Shown here piece by piece: positions 43,604 through 55,380 of a DNA stretch of 64,000 nt. The position numbers and the translations under genes are program-made. The notes under the pieces are model-generated. The model had not been told where the DNA came from, made no database searches, and was given only the letters and a program-made list of their open reading frames with translations. Source of the stretch: Odontocerum albicorne (Eukaryota; Arthropoda; Insecta; Trichoptera; Odontoceridae); assembly GCA_949825065.1 (NCBI GenBank), contig OX463845.1:25274728-25338727 (forward strand), in the 5' to 3' direction. Each line of letters opens with the position of its first letter. Position 1 is the first letter of the stretch.

Positions 43604-44227
43604 ATTATGCTTTATTAAGAAGTTAGACTATCTTCTCTAAGTCACAATTCAACATATAATGAGAGGTAGAGATTATGCTTTATTTAGAAATTAGACAATC
43701 TTCTTTAAGTGACAATCAACATATAATGAGAGGTAGAGATTATGCTTTATTAAGAAATTAGACTATCTTCTTTAAGTCACAATTCAACATATAATGAGAG
43801 GTAGAGATTATGCATTATTAAGAAATTAGACTAACATATGTTCTTTAGGACACAATTCAACATATAATAAGAGGTAGAGATTATGCTTTATTAAGAAATT
43901 AGACTATCTTCTTTAAGTCACAATTCAACATATAATGAGAGGTAGAGATTATGCTTTATTAAGAAATTAGACTATTTTCTTTAAGTGACAATCAATATAT
44001 AATGAGAGGTAGAGATTATGCTTTATTAAGAAATTAAACTATATTCTTTAAGTCACAATTCAACATATGATGAGAGGTAGAGATTATGCTTTATAAAGAA
44101 ATTAGACTATCTTCTTTAAGTCACAATTCAACATATAATGAGAGGTAGAGATTATGCATTACTAAGAAATTAGACTAACATATGTTCTTTAAGTCACAAT
44201 TCAACATATAATGAGAGGTAGAGATTA
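43604..44227. repeat. minisatellite, nine 67-73 base units
   Basis: Units start with ATTATGC at 43604, 43672, 43739, 43807, 43880, 43948, 44015, 44083 and 44151. The shared core is AGAAATTAGACTATCTTCTT, then CACAATTCAACATATAATGA and GAGGTAGAG. Units 4 and 9 share a variant (GCATTA and an inserted AACATATG), five units apart. Confidence 0.93.
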
Positions 44228-44339
44228 GACTGGCGTATCTTATATTTAACATAGTTTTAAACAGAATATCAGATTAAAAAAAAATGGATCTTTCATGATT
44301 TTATGTAGAAAAAAATATTATAAGTAAAATTCAAGAAGT

Positions 44340-45104
44340 TAAATAAATATAAATAAATACAAGTTTATTGATAGCAACATAGTATGTACATAATACATTT
44401 ATACACATTTTAAGAACACATTAAAAAGATAATACATTAAAAAAACAGAAGCTATCAAAATGTTTGGGCTCATCTAATAACATCCCCCCGACCAAGATAC
44501 AACCACCAATATAGGGCAAGCCCAGCCACGGGGACACCATATGTTTTTCAGCCCACACCCTTGAACACGCAGAACAAGAAGATAAAAAAAACACAGAAAA
44601 TAAATAGATGACAAAAAAAATACATTCAAGAGAGAAGACATTAAAAGGTCCGGGCTCATCCCACAAACATTCCCCCGGCCGATATACACCCCACCAATGT
44701 AGGGCGAGCCCGACTGCAAGGGCATCGGGGAGCTTCCATCCCACATCCCCGCATATCTAGATTAAAGAATAAATAAAAAAAAGCAAAAACGTATGGCAGA
44801 AAACAAAATAAAAAGTAAACCCACATATACCACCTCAGGTTAACCGTCAGCAAGAATGAAAAAAAAAGCCTCAAAGGAGTCAAAATTTTATAAAATGACA
44901 AATGGGAAATGAGATAGTTGAAACAACATTGAAATAGTTAGGCAGTAATACATTGAAATAGTTAAGCAGTTTTAAAAGAATGATTGAGAAGGTAACGCAC
45001 AAACACGTACGCACAATCTCCGATTCACCACCAGCAAAAAGAGAGAAAAGAAAGAAAAAGAAAAAAAAAGCAAATAAGAGACCTATTAACCACTGAGAAA
45101 CCCA
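44340..45104 (-). mobile_element. 3' untranslated region of the jockey/CR1-like LINE
   Basis: Lies directly behind the stop of the LINE ORF on the minus strand. It contains two diverged copies of a GC-rich block, GGGCTCATCTAATAACATCC at 44465 and GGGCTCATCCCACAAACATT at 44652, about 187 bases apart. It finishes in an AAATAAATAT-type repeat (44341-44362), a plausible 3' terminus. Several 80-107 codon frames here are by-products of the GC-rich blocks. Confidence 0.6.
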
Positions 45105-46040
45105 TTAACCCCCCAGAAGATAACACTTTAGAGCATCTCTGAAGGTACAACTATTCACCCGCTCCTTCAAGGCCTGGGGCAACTCATTCCAGCATTTGCT
45201 AGCTGAGTATGAGAACGATCCTTTGAATAGTGTTAGATTATGGTTTGGGATAAGTAAAAGAGTTTCTCTGCTTCTAGTTTCGTAGCCGTGAAAGTTTCTA
45301 GCCCAATTCAGTTTTTCGAAGAGATAAAGTGGCATTTTTGTATTGCTAATTTTATGCATGAGTACGCTTAAGTGAAGAAACCGTCTTTGTTTCATGTCAA
45401 TAATTATAAAAGCTCTCAAAAAAGGGGTGATGTGTCCTCTGGTGGGAATGTTGAAACAATACCTACAGCAAGCATTTTGTAATCTTTGCAATTTTTTTTC
45501 GGTTTTCTTTAAAATACACGGTCCATAGATGTAATCACCATACTCGACTATTGGGATAATGAGCGCGTCGATTATTCTACGTCTAGCCTCAATCGACAGG
45601 TTTTGACGGATGCGATAAATATTTTTAAGCCGCGAAAAAGCCCATTGTAATTTAGTTTTAACGTGAGCATCGAATCTTAAGTCATATTCCATATACACAC
45701 CTAAATTGCGCACCACGCTCTCTGTAGGTACAGTCGCGTTACCAATCTTTATTTCCAAAGGCTCGTTCAACTTTTCGACTTGTTGTCTTGTACCCATAAC
45801 AATCATAACCGATTTCGAAGGGTTCAAGAGAAGCGCATGCCTCTTAGACCATATCATCAGCCGCTCGAGATTATCATTTATGTGTTGAGTGGCAGACTGC
45901 ACCTCATCACTTCCAAATGAATAATAAAGTTGAGTATCGTTCGCATACATGTGGTAGCTACAGTTCCTTTTATCACATCCGGAAGATCGGATGTATATAG
46001 GCTGAAGAGTAGGGGACTCAGTATTGACAGTATGGACTAC
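45105..46040 (-). pseudogene. LINE reverse transcriptase, C-terminal half (jockey/CR1 type)
   Basis: The frame is open to the stop at 45105. It starts within the RT palm: S-P-L-L-F-S-L-Y-T-S-D-L-P appears just upstream in a neighbouring frame (about 45965-46025). After a frameshift comes the catalytic box Y-A-N-D-T-Q-L-Y (about 45935-45960), where the second position expected to be Asp is Asn. N-P-S-K-S, N-L-G-V-Y-M-E-Y-D-L-R-F-D-A-H-V (thumb), I-V-E-Y-G-D-Y-I-Y-G-P-C, and a C-terminal S-F-S-Y-S-A-S-K-C-W-N-E-L-P then F-R-D-A-L-K follow. This is the RT-to-C-terminus of a LINE with YADDTQLY-type RT. With the Asn it should be inactive. About 310 codons without a stop imply a fairly young copy. 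Confidence 0.88.
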
Positions 46041-46042
46041 GT

Positions 46043-46099
46043 GTGTTCTCCCACAAAAATGGATGACCCTTGGGGGCATCCATTTTTGTGGGAGAACAC
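46043..46099. repeat. perfect 23-base palindrome at LINE/gag junction
   Basis: GTGTTCTCCCACAAAAATGG plus three bases (46043-46065) is exactly reverse-complementary to 46077-46099 around an 11-base spacer. It lies between the RT half (below 46040) and the gag-like fragment (above 46100). Confidence 0.92.
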
Positions 46100-46300
46100 C
46101 TCGATTATTACTCGAGGATCCTTCTTTGTTGGTAGTCTTGCGAACATGCCTCCTATGTTTGAGGTCACGTCAATCAGCTTTGTTGCATCAGTCGCCGTTG
46201 ACGTATTTACGACAATGCCTCGCTCCCGGATTCCACGAATGCCCGTGACTTTTACTCCCAATTCAGCGGGTTTAATATGAGCCTTCAGATAAGTCTTCAT
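46100..46300 (-). pseudogene. gag-like ORF1 fragment
   Basis: The minus strand reads L-K-A-H-I-K-P-A-E-L-G-V-K-V, then I-R-G-I-R-E-R-G-I-V-V-N-T-S, and L-P-T-K-K-D-P-R-V-I-I. This is the RNA-recognition-like fold found in gag/ORF1 proteins of insect jockey-type retroelements, just before their zinc knuckles. It would package element RNA. About 65 codons are kept. It ends at the palindrome and is separated from its RT by loss of the endonuclease and N-terminal RT. It could belong to the same or a different element. Confidence 0.7.
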
Positions 46301-46328
46301 CTCATCCGATGATGAGTTACGATACTTG

Positions 46329-46536
46329 CGACCTCCGTTGCCTAGTTGATAAGTCGCTTGTCTCTCAACTCGGGGCGATGGGTTTGATTTCCATTGGAAC
46401 TCAGGTTTTTTTAATGGATTCCGGTTTGGTTTTCACTTAAGGCTTTTTTTAACCTGTTTCTAGTTAGTAATAAGAGATAGCCACGTGACAAAAAGCCTGC
46501 TAGTTTATACTGTATACAACGGAAGTGAAATACAGT
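46329..46536 (+). mobile_element. SINE family 1, short form, well preserved
   Basis: Head CGACCTCCGTTGCCTAGTTG, B-box-like GGTTTGATTTCC, body GGTTTGGTTTTCACTTAAGG, tail TATACTGTATACAACGGAAG. A useful reference copy. Confidence 0.88.
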
Positions 46537-47564
46537 ACTCTCCACATGGAATATCATTTGAGCTTCATTTAATCTAGAACAATCGCTTCCAATATTCTAC
46601 ATTTTGGCTATCTATGTCACTATTAAGTTCTGCTTTTTTATGTATTTGGTAAGTCCTTAATTCGGTTTTTTATTTAAGTACTAGGATAATGTGACAATCA
46701 AAACTCAGTTAGCCTCCAAACAATTCTTACTTACCCCCGTCACCTTTTTAATTCTAATTTGTAACTGATTTATAAAAAAGGCCATTTCATTTGATTTTTC
46801 CAAAACATGTTATTAAAAATGTTATTCAACAACAAACGTTTTCAGATAAATCTTCACGGGTTTCTTACATTCTACCATTCAATCCCTTAGATCCTACCGT
46901 TCAATCCCTTACATATTAGTCTGAAAATGTTTAATCCACATATACTTAAACTTGAAAATTACAAAATAGTTACTTCACTTAGAACAAATTTTAGCCACAC
47001 ATTAAAATTGTTTTATGTATCTTCGTGAAAACGACATTTTCGGTCTTGGCACCACGTAGAGAATACTTTCAATAGATCTATTTGAATTCAGTGCCCCTAC
47101 TGAGTTAAATCACGTTTAACATAAAACTTAAGTGGACAGGTTTGATAACCATTTCGTGTCTAAAAAATGACCAAACGATGCCGCGATGTTGTGTAAGTAA
47201 AATATGATAGGATGCCGTCATGTTCAATTTTTATAAAATTAAACTAAGAACAAAAACTGTCAAAGATAAATTGGAAAGAATAGCGTGGTAAAAATAAAAA
47301 AATATATTGATTTCACGCTGATAGCTATAAACAAGAGACGCTGTTTTGACGTAATACATTAACAGTTGATAAAGTCAACAAACAATAAAATATGAATATG
47401 AAAAAAAGGCTTACATAAAGTAGGAAGTATTGTGAAATTTAATCAGCTTGGAATTTTCTTACGATATTAAAAAAGGTAAAATAAATGTAATGTTTTTTTA
47501 AATTTAATAATTCAAATTAACACAATTAAGACTAATAAAATAAATATATAGTGCAAATATACGT
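46537..47564. other. unassigned AT-rich DNA
   Basis: CCATTCAATCCCTTAGATCC and CCGTTCAATCCCTTACATAT form a 25-base duplication near 46875. Nothing else recognised. Confidence 0.4.
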
Positions 47565-47755
47565 GAAAGGTATGGAAGAGGAACACTCAGGAAAGTATGG
47601 TTGGATCAAGTGAATAATATTTTGAAAGAAAAAAATTTAAACAACTCAGAGAAATCGTAGGAGTTGTACGTAAAAAAGACGAAATATGTACGTCGAGTTC
47701 TGCACTCAGTTCTTTCATTCGAACTTGATAGGGAAATGTCGTGATTTTATGTATT
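47565..47755 (+). mobile_element. LINE family A, 3' coding fragment
   Basis: Plus-strand K-V-W-L-D-Q-V-N-N-I-L-K-E-K (about 47596-47637), then S-E-K-S and R-V-L-H-S-V-L-S (near 47690), align with the copy at 4880-5215. Confidence 0.6.
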
Positions 47756-47894
47756 GAAATAATTAACAATGATTTTTAATAAATTAACAATGATTTTCAA
47801 AGTCGGTAATGTGGTCACATTATTGATCTGTTATATTCTAGTGCGAAAAAAAAACAATGACACTAAAATAACTCATGTTATAAAACTTGAAATT

Positions 47895-48170
47895 GAATTA
47901 ATCTATGAGTTGCCATCACGTTGTTTTCCTGTCGGGGTTGACAGAGAAGTGAGAGCTTCATACTTTCTGTTAATCTACGCTCATTTTGACTTCTACGACT
48001 TCTTTCATTAATTTGCTCCAACCATGCATTCCTTGGTTTACCTCTACCTCACCTTTCACCAACATTTGTACTGCATATTTGTTTTGTAAGTCTTTCTTCG
48101 TTCATTCGTTCTTATGCCCAAATTATCTCAGAGAATTCTTCCTAATCTTAAATTTAGTAATAACAAGTAA
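47895..48170 (-). mobile_element. LINE family A, 3' coding fragment
   Basis: Reverse-complement family A: the C-terminal CCATCACGTTGTTTTCCTGT at 47911, then the GRGRPR-type basic block near 48040, and the post-RT segment to about 48160. Confidence 0.55.
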
Positions 48171-48316
48171 ATCCATTGACGAAAAACGAAGTGCAACTTA
48201 TTATTCTTTAATAATATTTGTAATCAGAGAATTATCAAGTTTTTTAAAGTATTCCACAAATACGCTTAAAAATAGAATATTCTTCTTCATGCGCCGTGTC
48301 CGGTCCCCCTGACGTT

Positions 48317-48526
48317 GGTGACCTCCATGGCCTAGTTGATAAGACGTCTGTTTTATCAACAACCCGGGGGTTGCGGATTTCCCGTTGGAACCCAATTTAT
48401 TTAAAAAAAAGTTCCAATCTAGTCTTCACTTTATAACTCATTAACATCTTTCTGGTTGATTGGAAGAGATTACCACTTAACAACAAACCCTCCAAGTTGT
48501 TCTGTAAACATCAAAAGTGCAATTTA
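48317..48526 (+). mobile_element. SINE family 1, short form
   Basis: Head GGTGACCTCCATGGCCTAGT and CGGGGGTTGCGGATTTCCCG (B box altered), body TCTGGTTGATTGGAAGAG, decayed tail. Confidence 0.85.
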
Positions 48527-48539
48527 AACAAAATAATAC

Positions 48540-48665
48540 ATCTCATCATCCTCACGTCATTTCCTTATTATATTATACAAAGACAACAGATCTCCACTTT
48601 GTATATCCTAAGAAACATATTTCTCTTCTGTCACGTCCAAACAACCCGTCATCCATAATTTATTC
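48540..48665 (-). mobile_element. LINE family A scrap
   Basis: TCATCCTCACGTCATTTCC then CACGTCCAAACAACC are family A pieces in reverse complement with a deletion between them. It sits between two SINEs. Confidence 0.4.
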
Positions 48666-48680
48666 GTTGCTAATTAAACT

Positions 48681-48806
48681 TTTTTAAAAAGGTTTCAGTT
48701 TAGTTCTCACTTAAGACTTGTTTAGCATCTTCTAGGATGGAAAAAAATGCGTTACGCCAACGAACCCGTCAAGTTGTATTGTATACAATGAAAATGTAAT
48801 ACAATG
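48681..48806 (+). mobile_element. SINE family 1, 5'-truncated
   Basis: Starts at the T/A run, then GGTTTCAGTTTAGTTCTCAC and tail TATTGTATACAATGAAAATG. The head is absent, as in incomplete reverse transcription. Confidence 0.75.
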
Positions 48807-49908
48807 CAACAGCTTCTCCATTCTCTGGATATTTTTCATTTACGAATGCCGGTTCGACGATCCTTGGTCTCAGCGTTTGAGATACGAGGAAACCATGACA
48901 TTCTAAGCAAGACACCACATTTCGAATGCTTCCAGCTTACTTAGCATTCTGATCTTCGTGGCTCATATACGACTAGATAGGAAATAATCCCTAAAAATGG
49001 AAATTTTTATCTCGATACACCTATAGTGTGTCATTTTGAATAATGTATCGATTTCCATAAATCCTTGGATTTTAATTAATTTTATTCTTTTTTACTTTAC
49101 ATGTATACTGATTCTTTTTACTAAATTTTGTAACTCAGCCTTAATAAACGTGATGACCGACATGAATGCCAATAAATTGGAAGATCAATTCACAAGGAAA
49201 CTAAAGATTAGATTAGTATTTGTTTATTCCATGATATATTTTCTCAAAATAGTTGATTGCTTTGTGCCGTCCGTTTCAATTGAGTAAACGTTACATAAAA
49301 ATGTGTTTTCCATTTTACGTGGGTTACAGAACACATTCAAATATAATATATTGATGTTTATACTTGTATTACCAACATATTACATAATTTTAGAATGAGA
49401 AGTGCTTTTCTTAACTGTAGTATGCTGATTTTTACGAGATATGAAAAAGATCATTAAAGCACGTATATTTTTATCAGGATGAAATGAAATTGATAACATT
49501 GAAAATATGTCAATTAAGAAGAAAAAAAACAGTTAAAAAATCAGGTTTTATTTTTGAAAAAGGGCAAGAGTATTATTTCTTGATTTTTGTTTTTAAAAAT
49601 ATTACGTAAAATATTTTTTTTAAACAATCATTTAGCTCATGAATTTTCGACAATATTTATCGATAAAAAATATCGATACATTTGTTGAAGTATTGAAAAA
49701 TAATTAAAATACAATACGAAAATTTCGAAATGGAAAATATCCTTTATGCTGCACTAAGAAGAAAAATGTTTAAAGAATAAACAATTTTAAACGACAATTT
49801 TTTTATTCAAAAGTCTTAAGTTTTTTGCATTGTATTGACTATGGTACATTGATTTAATATTATCAGGAACATGACCAAAAGTGATCTCAGAAATAACAGG
49901 AACACTAT
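48807..49908. other. unassigned AT-rich DNA
   Basis: No gene recognised; the 83-codon plus frame at 49036 is hydrophobic at its start and otherwise featureless. Confidence 0.4.
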
Positions 49909-49985
49909 TGATAACCTCCGTGATCTTATGATTGAACGTGTGTCTGTTATCAGAGAGTTTCAGTTTTGATCCCTGATTTGGAAAC
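49909..49985 (+). mobile_element. SINE family 1 head only
   Basis: GATAACCTCCGTGATCTTAT and CAGTTTTGATCCCTG; body missing. Confidence 0.55.
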
Positions 49986-50167
49986 AAGTTGCTGTCGGAT
50001 TTTTTTATTAAATATCTGGATAATCATAAAATATTGCCAAAAGGCAAAAAAACACGCTCAGATAGATGTAATCTTAAATCGCGTACTGAAAGCAATGGCT
50101 CAAAAACTGCTTCAGAGTTGTTTAAACTAACTTCTTCAGATTTATCATTCTACATCATTAATGGGCC

Positions 50168-50235
50168 GTGACAACCTCCGTGGGGTAAGATGCTCGGAGA
50201 TTTCAGGTTCGATTCTTGATGGTACCCGAAAAAAA
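50168..50235 (+). mobile_element. SINE family 1 head only
   Basis: GTGACAACCTCCGTGGGGTA and a good B box GGTTCGATTCTTG (about 50207-50219); body missing. Confidence 0.6.
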
Positions 50236-53079
50236 AATGGTTCCCCAGTTTGGAAGAAGAGTTTTTTTGGTAACAATACTCACAATCATTAAACACGTGC
50301 TAGCTTTGTTGCCTCTGCGTGTACGGAGAATATTGTCAACACGTACGATGACGAACTACAAGTTTCATGCCTATTCAAGTGTTTTAAGACCGAAAGCTCG
50401 ATGAATGGAGAGAAGATGAAGAAAATGCTGTCTTCCGATCACACTTTTTAATATGTCCCAACGAATCACTTAGTCATATATGTATGTTAAAGGGTACTTA
50501 CTGAAATGCGTGATAATCTAGTTATCTATCCAAACATTTGAGGCAGAATTACTGATATCAGTTGTCTGGTGGGTAGTACTTATTATCAATCTCTCAGTTT
50601 TTATTTCACTTTTGTACCTTTTCAACTCGAATTAATTTAGTGATCCTTTCAAACTGTCTTATAAATTCAGGAAAGAATGCTCTTAAGATGTAAATTTATT
50701 TTTTACAACAACACCTTACAAGTCATCAATGTATTATTATTATTTCTACAGCCAAATTGTAATATAATAATAATTCACAAATGTTAAAAGTGACATTATC
50801 TTTTTTTTATACTTTACATTACCATTTCGCTTTACGATGTTCTCACAATTTCGTGATCACTTATAATCCCTCAACGCCTTTAAATTTTATAAAAGACAAG
50901 TTAAATTGTGATAGCATTAAGGATATCAAGTATCAAAATTGGCCAACCTGCTCGATTCGTGTGATAATCGGTCCTAGGGTCCGGGCTTAACTCAGGTCGA
51001 GAATCCTTACGCGATTGCAATAAGTTGTTTGCGGTTGGGTCGTTTCGTACGCCCAGACACCTTTATATGGTTGCAAAAATCTATTATTTCACACCTTATG
51101 GTCGCCCTGACGCCCAGAGGGGTAACTTGAACAGTTTTCCGTAAACGATTTTGTATATTTTTTCAATATTAACATTTTCTTTTACCATTTAACTTTTTAT
51201 TGAATTTTCGTCGCTTTATTTTAATAAAAGGATTTGTTTCCAAATTAAAAAGACAAACGAGTTAAAAGTTCAGATTTTTACCCGTTAATCCAAATTATTT
51301 AGAAATAATTAAATTTTTAATGACTTATTTGTTTATTTATTGGATAACAATAAAATACTTAATCGTTTTATTAAGATCACTGATGCGTTTCTGTTTATGC
51401 GTTTCGATTCACCAGTTCGGATATATTGAAGGTTTATTATGTAAATGAATGAATGATAGATATCGTTCTTTCCCAATTCCAGATTAACATGACTTGAAAA
51501 TTTGATTTTGTCAAAATGATTCCGGATCTGACACTCAGCGTAGGAAATTCATGATTTACATCTCTCAAGTGTAATAAAACTTAAATACATGCATAAAAGT
51601 TTACAACTTTTATGTATGTACATATATAAACACAGCGGGTATATCATACTGATATTGAGCCATGTGTTTTGGCTCATAAAATCATTGTTTTTTAAAAATA
51701 TGGGTATTAAAATAACTTAAATGTATGTTAACTTACTGTTTGGTTACTATATTATCTCTTAAACTGCTTCAACCTATATTTCTTTAATTCTCTATTACAA
51801 TGCCCTCACACTCTTAGTCTGTGTACTGTGTAAAACAACTATGAACTTAATGTTTTACGCGATTACGCGAACTGTCAAACAATTAGAAGTTTTCAGATCT
51901 CAGTCCGATTTTCGTAGCGCTACGTTAGCACTTAAGCTTAAATGTTTGCCAACGAACAAATCGTTGCATTTATGATATGCACTTGACAAAATTTGATGTC
52001 AAAACAAAACAAACTTCATGTTCTTTAAATAACAATGCGTACATATATTTTTATGAGAAAAAATAGTGTTGCTGCCTAGTAATATTAATTTAAACTTCTT
52101 TGAGTAAAAATATATATTAAATAAAAATATTTTTTTATTGTATTTCAACTGAATTTATTTAATGATGCGTGAACTAGTTTCGAAGCCTTCAGGCTTTTAC
52201 ATCAAACCCCCAGACTTTGTAACCAGTTGGCTCGTTATAAAATTAATGTTGTTGGAAGAAAAAGTATTTGGAGTGTAATAAAACATACTATGTTTTATAA
52301 TATAAAATGAAGTCGTTATTTTTTGAAAAAAAATTTCTTGCTTAAAATTGAACGCACTTTTTTCTTGTGACTAAACCCAATACATTTCACCCTGTGTCCG
52401 CCCGCAGGATATTAACGATCCAAATCGAAGACACTTGAGTCTCTTCGTTGTAAAATTTGTCCAAGTAATACTTATAATACCCGGGAATAATAAAGTCTAC
52501 AATGTATGTACACATGTAATATTTTAACCGACAGAATTTATTTTTAATGGGTAACCCCCGAGTTAACGGGTTATTTAATGGGCAGCATTGTCCGGGTCAA
52601 TAAGGGAGAGATCAAAGTGGCAATGATAATTACATTTATAGAATGAAAATTGTAAAAGTAATAATTTTTATGAAATAAAAAGGTTTTTTCGTTCGTATTT
52701 ATTTCTAATCGCTGCTATTCCTTCTTTTATACTAAATAATTTTGAAATCGATTCTAACATAGATGAGCTTCAGGCAAGTTACAAGTTCTATTTATTTAAA
52801 TTATTTATAATATAATAAAATATTTAGATGTATATCGCAAAGAGGACTATTTTTAGTTTATTTCAAACATTTACTGTGACAGCTTATGAAGACTCCTTTT
52901 TTTTAAATATATCCATCCACCAGGTCATCTGCTAGTGCCAACTTGATGCAAGTAAGCTGAGCCTGGGCGTTGAAAAAGAGTGGTAAAAGCAGAATAAATA
53001 CATGGCTTGCGTAAAATATTAGGTATTAAAATGTTTGATAGAGTAAAAAATGATTAAATAAAGGATAATTGTTTATTAG
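50236..53079. other. unassigned AT-rich DNA
   Basis: The longest quiet stretch. No gene recognised; a GC-richer patch occurs at about 50940-51125. A small palindrome CATAAAAGTT/AACTTTTATG lies at about 51591-51613. Confidence 0.4.
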
Positions 53080-53390
53080 AGAAGGGTGTTATAATAAGAA
53101 TGAAGAAAATAATCGTGAGATGGTTTGGCCATATTAAAAGAATGAGTGATGAAAGACTTACGAAACACATATATATGTTTGAAATGAATGGAGAGCGAGG
53201 AAGAAGTATACCGAGAAAAGCGTAGGAGAGAGTAGGAGATTTTATAACTGACGGAAGGGTTGATGTATAAAAAATATAAGAACACGTATTTCGAGATATA
53301 TGAGTGTGTATGAATAGAAAGCCGTGGAGGTCTACCATTTCTGACTACCCCAAAATGTACATGGTGTAAAATAAACAAGTTTTTCATAGT
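53080..53390 (+). mobile_element. LINE family A, 3' coding end
   Basis: Plus strand: R-W-F-G-H-I-K-R-M-S-D-E-R-L-T-K-H-I-Y at about 53120-53176, then G-E-R-G-R-S-I-P-R-K (53190-53220), a stop, and a decayed C-terminus with P-K-M-Y-M-V at 53349. The W-F-G-H motif places it after the RT. Confidence 0.7.
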
Positions 53391-53849
53391 TTTGAATTCA
53401 TAAAATACTAAGCAAAAAAAGTTGCATTAATATTTTTCGTGAGTCGATTATCTACCGAGATTTCACGGGCGTCCCGCAGTTCTCATTTTGTGGTTAAATA
53501 CTAGCACGTAACTGGAAAGTTTATACATGAAATCACGTGTATCAAAATAATGTAAACTGTTTTAGACATGCGCCTTTGTGATATAAGTCCTATTGAAAAT
53601 TCCCCAATAAAGATAAAATAATATTAACACTCTAGTGGCTTCACCTATCTATTATTTGTTCCAAAATCCTATAATCGGTAAAACAATATTTTATAGACTA
53701 AATTCTCGGTTTTTAATAGCTTAAATGATATTATTATTTTCGGACAAATTTATAAACCAATAAAATATACTAAAATACAAATATCTTCAACATTTTTTTT
53801 CATCCATTAATGTACGAGTATGACAGAATAAGGAAACAAGGAATAAATA

Positions 53850-54055
53850 CGGATTGAAAGAAGATATGTTACAGCGCCCAAGATGAAGAAAGTATTAAAC
53901 ATGGTACGAAAAGTTTGGAAATACCTAAAAAAGCTTTATAATAGGAAAGTATGCATGACGAGGTGTATGGACGTGATAAAATCGAAAAATGTATCTCAGG
54001 ACCTGTGAATATCTATTTTCTCTGTCTATCCTGATAGGGTCATAACTTAATGGTG
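53850..54055 (+). mobile_element. LINE family A scrap
   Basis: ACGAGGTGTATGGACGTG then TCTGTCTATCCTGATAGGGT resemble the last 130 bases of the family A coding end; no open frame. Confidence 0.4.
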
Positions 54056-54367
54056 ATAATTTTGGCACCGATTTTAAAAATAAAATTTAAACGCAATGCA
54101 TACAAAAAGAAAACAAAATTTCCCACAATTTGAACATTGCTTCGCAAATTACTTTACACATTAGTGGTATTACTTCGTTAAAAGAAGTTACGAAATAAAA
54201 GGCACGTTAAGTGAAAACCAATACTTAAAAATATAAACCTAAGGTTGTTAAATATTCTCGGCAATGTCTGTAATGTATCTCGGAAGTTACGATACTTCAT
54301 AGAAACACTGAATTGAATATTGAAGCATTGTAAACATATATTGCAAGTTAATGTTTTTCTCTTCACT

Positions 54368-54395
54368 AAACTGAGCTCTTTACAGAGCTCAGTTT
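54368..54395. repeat. 12-base arm palindrome
   Basis: AAACTGAGCTCT and AGAGCTCAGTTT around a 4-base loop. Confidence 0.8.
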
Positions 54396-54519
54396 TAATG
54401 TCAGCACTAGTCATACAATTTAGTAATGGAGTTCTTTTATAAACCCAAGGCAGGATATACTTTTGTTAAATTTCTAGAGGGCGCCTCTCAAGTTAAACAC
54501 CTTAATAAAGTCAGACAGG

Positions 54520-55160
54520 AGAGGATGCGATGGAAGAGGTTAAAAAGGTCACACACCTGGGCAGTGCCCTTAACTACAAAAATATGGAGGATGTGGATAT
54601 CCAAACAAAGATTCAAAGTGGAACTAGAATAGTCACAGCACTTCACGAACAACGGATCTGTAAAAACCTATTCCGTAATACCAAACTCAGTGAATACAAC
54701 GATATTAAGTTTCTCGTAGTAACACATGAGTCCGAAGCGTGGGTCATGCTACTCAAATACCAATAAAAGTTATGTTTCGATAACTGAATACTACGAAATA
54801 TAGTTGACCGAAAATAGGCTGTAGGAGAGTTAAAACTGAGATCTTATGAGTAAACCCGAAAACTAACGGGACAACCGATAATTACCAGTGACACAAAGTC
54901 GCGAAGGTTAGCATGAATAGGCTATATACGAGGAAGTAAATTTCAGTTTAAACGCTCAACAAAGATTATTCCCAGCATGGAAGAAGGCCACTTGGCATAC
55001 TGAGACAGAGGTTTCTAGATAACGTGCAGCAGAATCTAAGTATGTTAGGATGCAAGTGGTAGGAGACTGGGAGGAGACGGCGATCGGCTTGGAGAAAAAT
55101 CTTCCGGGAAACTAATGTTCTACATGAGTTGTATGGCCATCTGAGGTAGATATGACTAGA
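54520..55160 (+). pseudogene. LINE RT C-terminal remnant
   Basis: Plus strand: E-E-V-K-K-V-T-H-L-G-S-A-L (54530-54568), I-Q-T-K-I-Q-S-G-T-R-I (54598-54630), K-L-S-E-Y-N-D-I-K (54685-54711) and S-E-A-W-V-M-L (54730-54750). Then a decayed thumb follows, and a terminal R-S-A-W-R-K-I-F-R-E-T-N-V-L-H-E-L-Y-G (about 55085-55141). This is the H-L-G-S ... S-E-A-W ... order typical of R1/CR1-type LINEs after the catalytic box. The RT palm itself is absent. At least five stops after 54766. Confidence 0.65.
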
Positions 55161-55254
55161 GTTTCAAACTTGAAGAAAATGCAAAAAAGGCAATAGCAGC
55201 AAATTATCGTTTTGTACAATTAAATAACATTTTCGTGTCAGGGAAATCGAAGAT

Positions 55255-55380
55255 ATATGTTATGAGGAGGTGTATGGAGGTGGAGGTTCACGATGTGTGT
55301 TGAGATAAGAAATTTTGGCGCTCAGTCTTCTCTGCTTACCTCAACAGGAAGATGACGTGATGGCATGTATGTAAATTACA
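55255..55380 (+). mobile_element. LINE family A terminal scrap
   Basis: Plus strand: M-R-R-C-M-E-V-E-V-H-D-V-C, stop, then F-W-R-S-V-F-S-A-Y-L, matching the last 40 codons of family A. Confidence 0.55.

Noticed and set aside
44421..44901. Proteins with hydrophobic, Trp/Gly-rich sequence (81-107 codons, minus)
   Set aside because: Three overlapping frames over a duplicated GC-rich block in a LINE 3' UTR; the similarity between frames comes from the duplication.
45706..46280. Plus-strand frames of 60-116 codons
   Set aside because: They are antisense to the LINE RT and gag fragments.
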